Source of the DNA: DATMER01 sp035536935
GTDB taxonomy: Bacteria > Acidobacteriota > Thermoanaerobaculia > Multivoradales > UBA5704
DNA length: 25,569 bases
Direction of reading: 5' to 3'
NCBI GenBank assembly: GCA_035536935.1
Contig: DATLNC010000280.1
Span: forward strand, 1 to 25,569
Shown piece after piece: positions 25,203 to 25,569 of this stretch (position 1 is the first letter of the stretch; each line of letters begins with the position of its first letter). The notes under the pieces are model-generated. The model saw nothing but the letters and a program-made list of their open reading frames with translations, ran no database searches and was not told where the DNA came from. The position numbers were made by a program, and so were the translations under genes.

Positions 25203-25310
25203 AAGACGGCTACGGCCGCGCCGGCAGGCGTTCTGGCCGGCGACCGCGACAGCAACGGCTGGGTCACCCCCGACGAGCTCCTGCACCGCGGCGAGCCCCA
25301 GCCGCGGTAG
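25203..25310 (+). pseudogene. EF-hand-like coding relic without a start codon
   Basis: Read in the same frame as the upstream hydrolase, this stretch after an in-frame TGA (25200-25202) encodes AGVLAGDRDSNGWVTPDELL and ends at TAG 25308-25310. DRDSNGWVTPDEL matches the calcium-binding EF-hand loop: Asp, Asp and Asn at positions 1, 3 and 5, Gly at 6, hydrophobic at 8, acidic at 12. No ATG, GTG or TTG precedes it in frame, so it is probably the remnant of a lost gene or a lost C-terminal extension. Chance similarity cannot be excluded for so short a match. Confidence 0.45.
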
Positions 25311-25354
25311 TTACCGCTCTCTTGGAAAGCTCGGGACGGGTCCCCCGTCCGGGT
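25311..25354. other. Non-coding stretch before the minisatellite
   Basis: I see no gene, terminator or recognisable site here. The whole 25179-25569 segment lacks an intact gene: it holds the EF-hand-like relic, this spacer and the repeat array. Confidence 0.5.
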
Positions 25355-25569
25355 GTACCGGCCATTCGTCCCTCCGTACCAGGCACCCGTCCCTCCGTAC
25401 CGGACCTCGGTACAGGGGGACGGGGCGTTCGTACGCACGGACGAGTGTCCCGTACACGCGGACGAGTGGCTGGTACGCGCGTACGAGTCACTGGTACGGC
25501 TGGGGGAGTCGCTGGTACAGCCGGGGGAGTCACTCGTACAGCCGGGGGAGTCGCTCGTACGGCCGGGGG
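25355..25569. repeat. 21-bp GTAC-anchored tandem repeat array (minisatellite), continuing past the window
   Basis: GTAC recurs at 25355, 25376, 25397, 25410, 25431, 25452, 25473, 25494, 25515, 25536 and 25557. The spacing is exactly 21 bp except for one 13-bp short unit at 25397-25409. Early units are divergent (ending CGTCCCTCC), middle units contain GACGAGT, and the last units are nearly identical (CCGGGGGAGTC). The final unit is cut by the window edge, so the array is longer than seen. The 21-bp period keeps a reading frame open on both strands, giving heptapeptide repeats such as SLVQPGE on the plus strand. No start codon or ribosome binding site supports translation. Confidence 0.9.

Noticed and set aside
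25219..25242. Possible terminator after the hydrolase gene (CGCCGGC / GCCGGCG stem)
   Set aside because: The stem is only 7 bp with a 10-nt loop and has no T tract; it also falls within the EF-hand-like relic.
22782..25286. Minus-strand open frame of 834 codons opposite the hydrolase
   Set aside because: Antisense to a gene with a complete catalytic triad and Calx-beta repeats; no motifs of its own.
25264..25533. Minus-strand open frame of 89 codons across the 21-bp array, with VPATPPA-like heptads
   Set aside because: The frame is open only because the repeat length is a multiple of three; there is no ribosome binding site and no similarity to a known protein.
25355..25569. Possible CRISPR array
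   Set aside because: Units are contiguous 21-mers with no unique spacers between constant repeats, and no cas genes are present.

Overview
This is a high-GC bacterial window dominated by large, tightly packed genes. The orphan double-FtsX permease at 2938-5370, very large secreted multidomain proteins and TPR-fused enzymes suggest an Acidobacteriota-like organism. That placement is inferred from gene style only; there is no rRNA or other phylogenetic marker here.

Layout. (1) 1-2843, plus strand: the end of a surface-glycan operon. It holds the C-terminus of a DegT/DnrJ/EryC1/StrS aminotransferase, a small PglC/WcaJ-type phosphoglycosyl transferase and a FlaA1/PglF/WbpM-type membrane NDP-sugar 4,6-dehydratase. 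The genes overlap and fit one pathway: make an amino-deoxy sugar nucleotide and load it onto undecaprenyl phosphate. (2) 2938-5370, plus: an ABC-type permease without an ATPase. (3) 14370-5347, minus: one 3007-residue non-ribosomal peptide synthetase with architecture C-A-T-C-A-T-C-A-T and no release domain. Its 3' end overlaps the permease gene tail to tail by 24 bp. The middle A domain carries a textbook glycine code; the first and third codes could not be assigned. (4) 14371-14523: a divergent control region with an imperfect palindrome, a distant inverted pair and a UUCG hairpin. (5) 14524-19035, plus: a secreted HEXXH metallopeptidase with fibronectin III and other accessory domains, followed by a strong intrinsic terminator. 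(6) 19114-21114, plus: an alkaline-phosphatase-superfamily, sulfatase-like enzyme with Thr at the usual Cys/Ser position, fused to TPRs. (7) 21116-21218: a long hairpin built of 9-nt tandem units between convergent genes. (8) 22767-21220, minus: a polytopic membrane protein with a TPR tail. (9) 22824-25178, plus: a secreted alpha/beta hydrolase with three Calx-beta domains and a C-terminal adhesion-like domain. (10) 25179-25569: no intact gene, but an EF-hand-like coding relic and a 21-bp GTAC-anchored minisatellite that runs off the window edge.

Taken together, the region looks like an accessory segment for cell-surface and secreted functions: glycan assembly, a small peptide product and large secreted hydrolases. 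The NRPS is the strongest candidate for new biology. It is a stand-alone three-module line with a non-canonical first condensation motif, a predicted X-Gly-X tripeptide and no visible way to release it.
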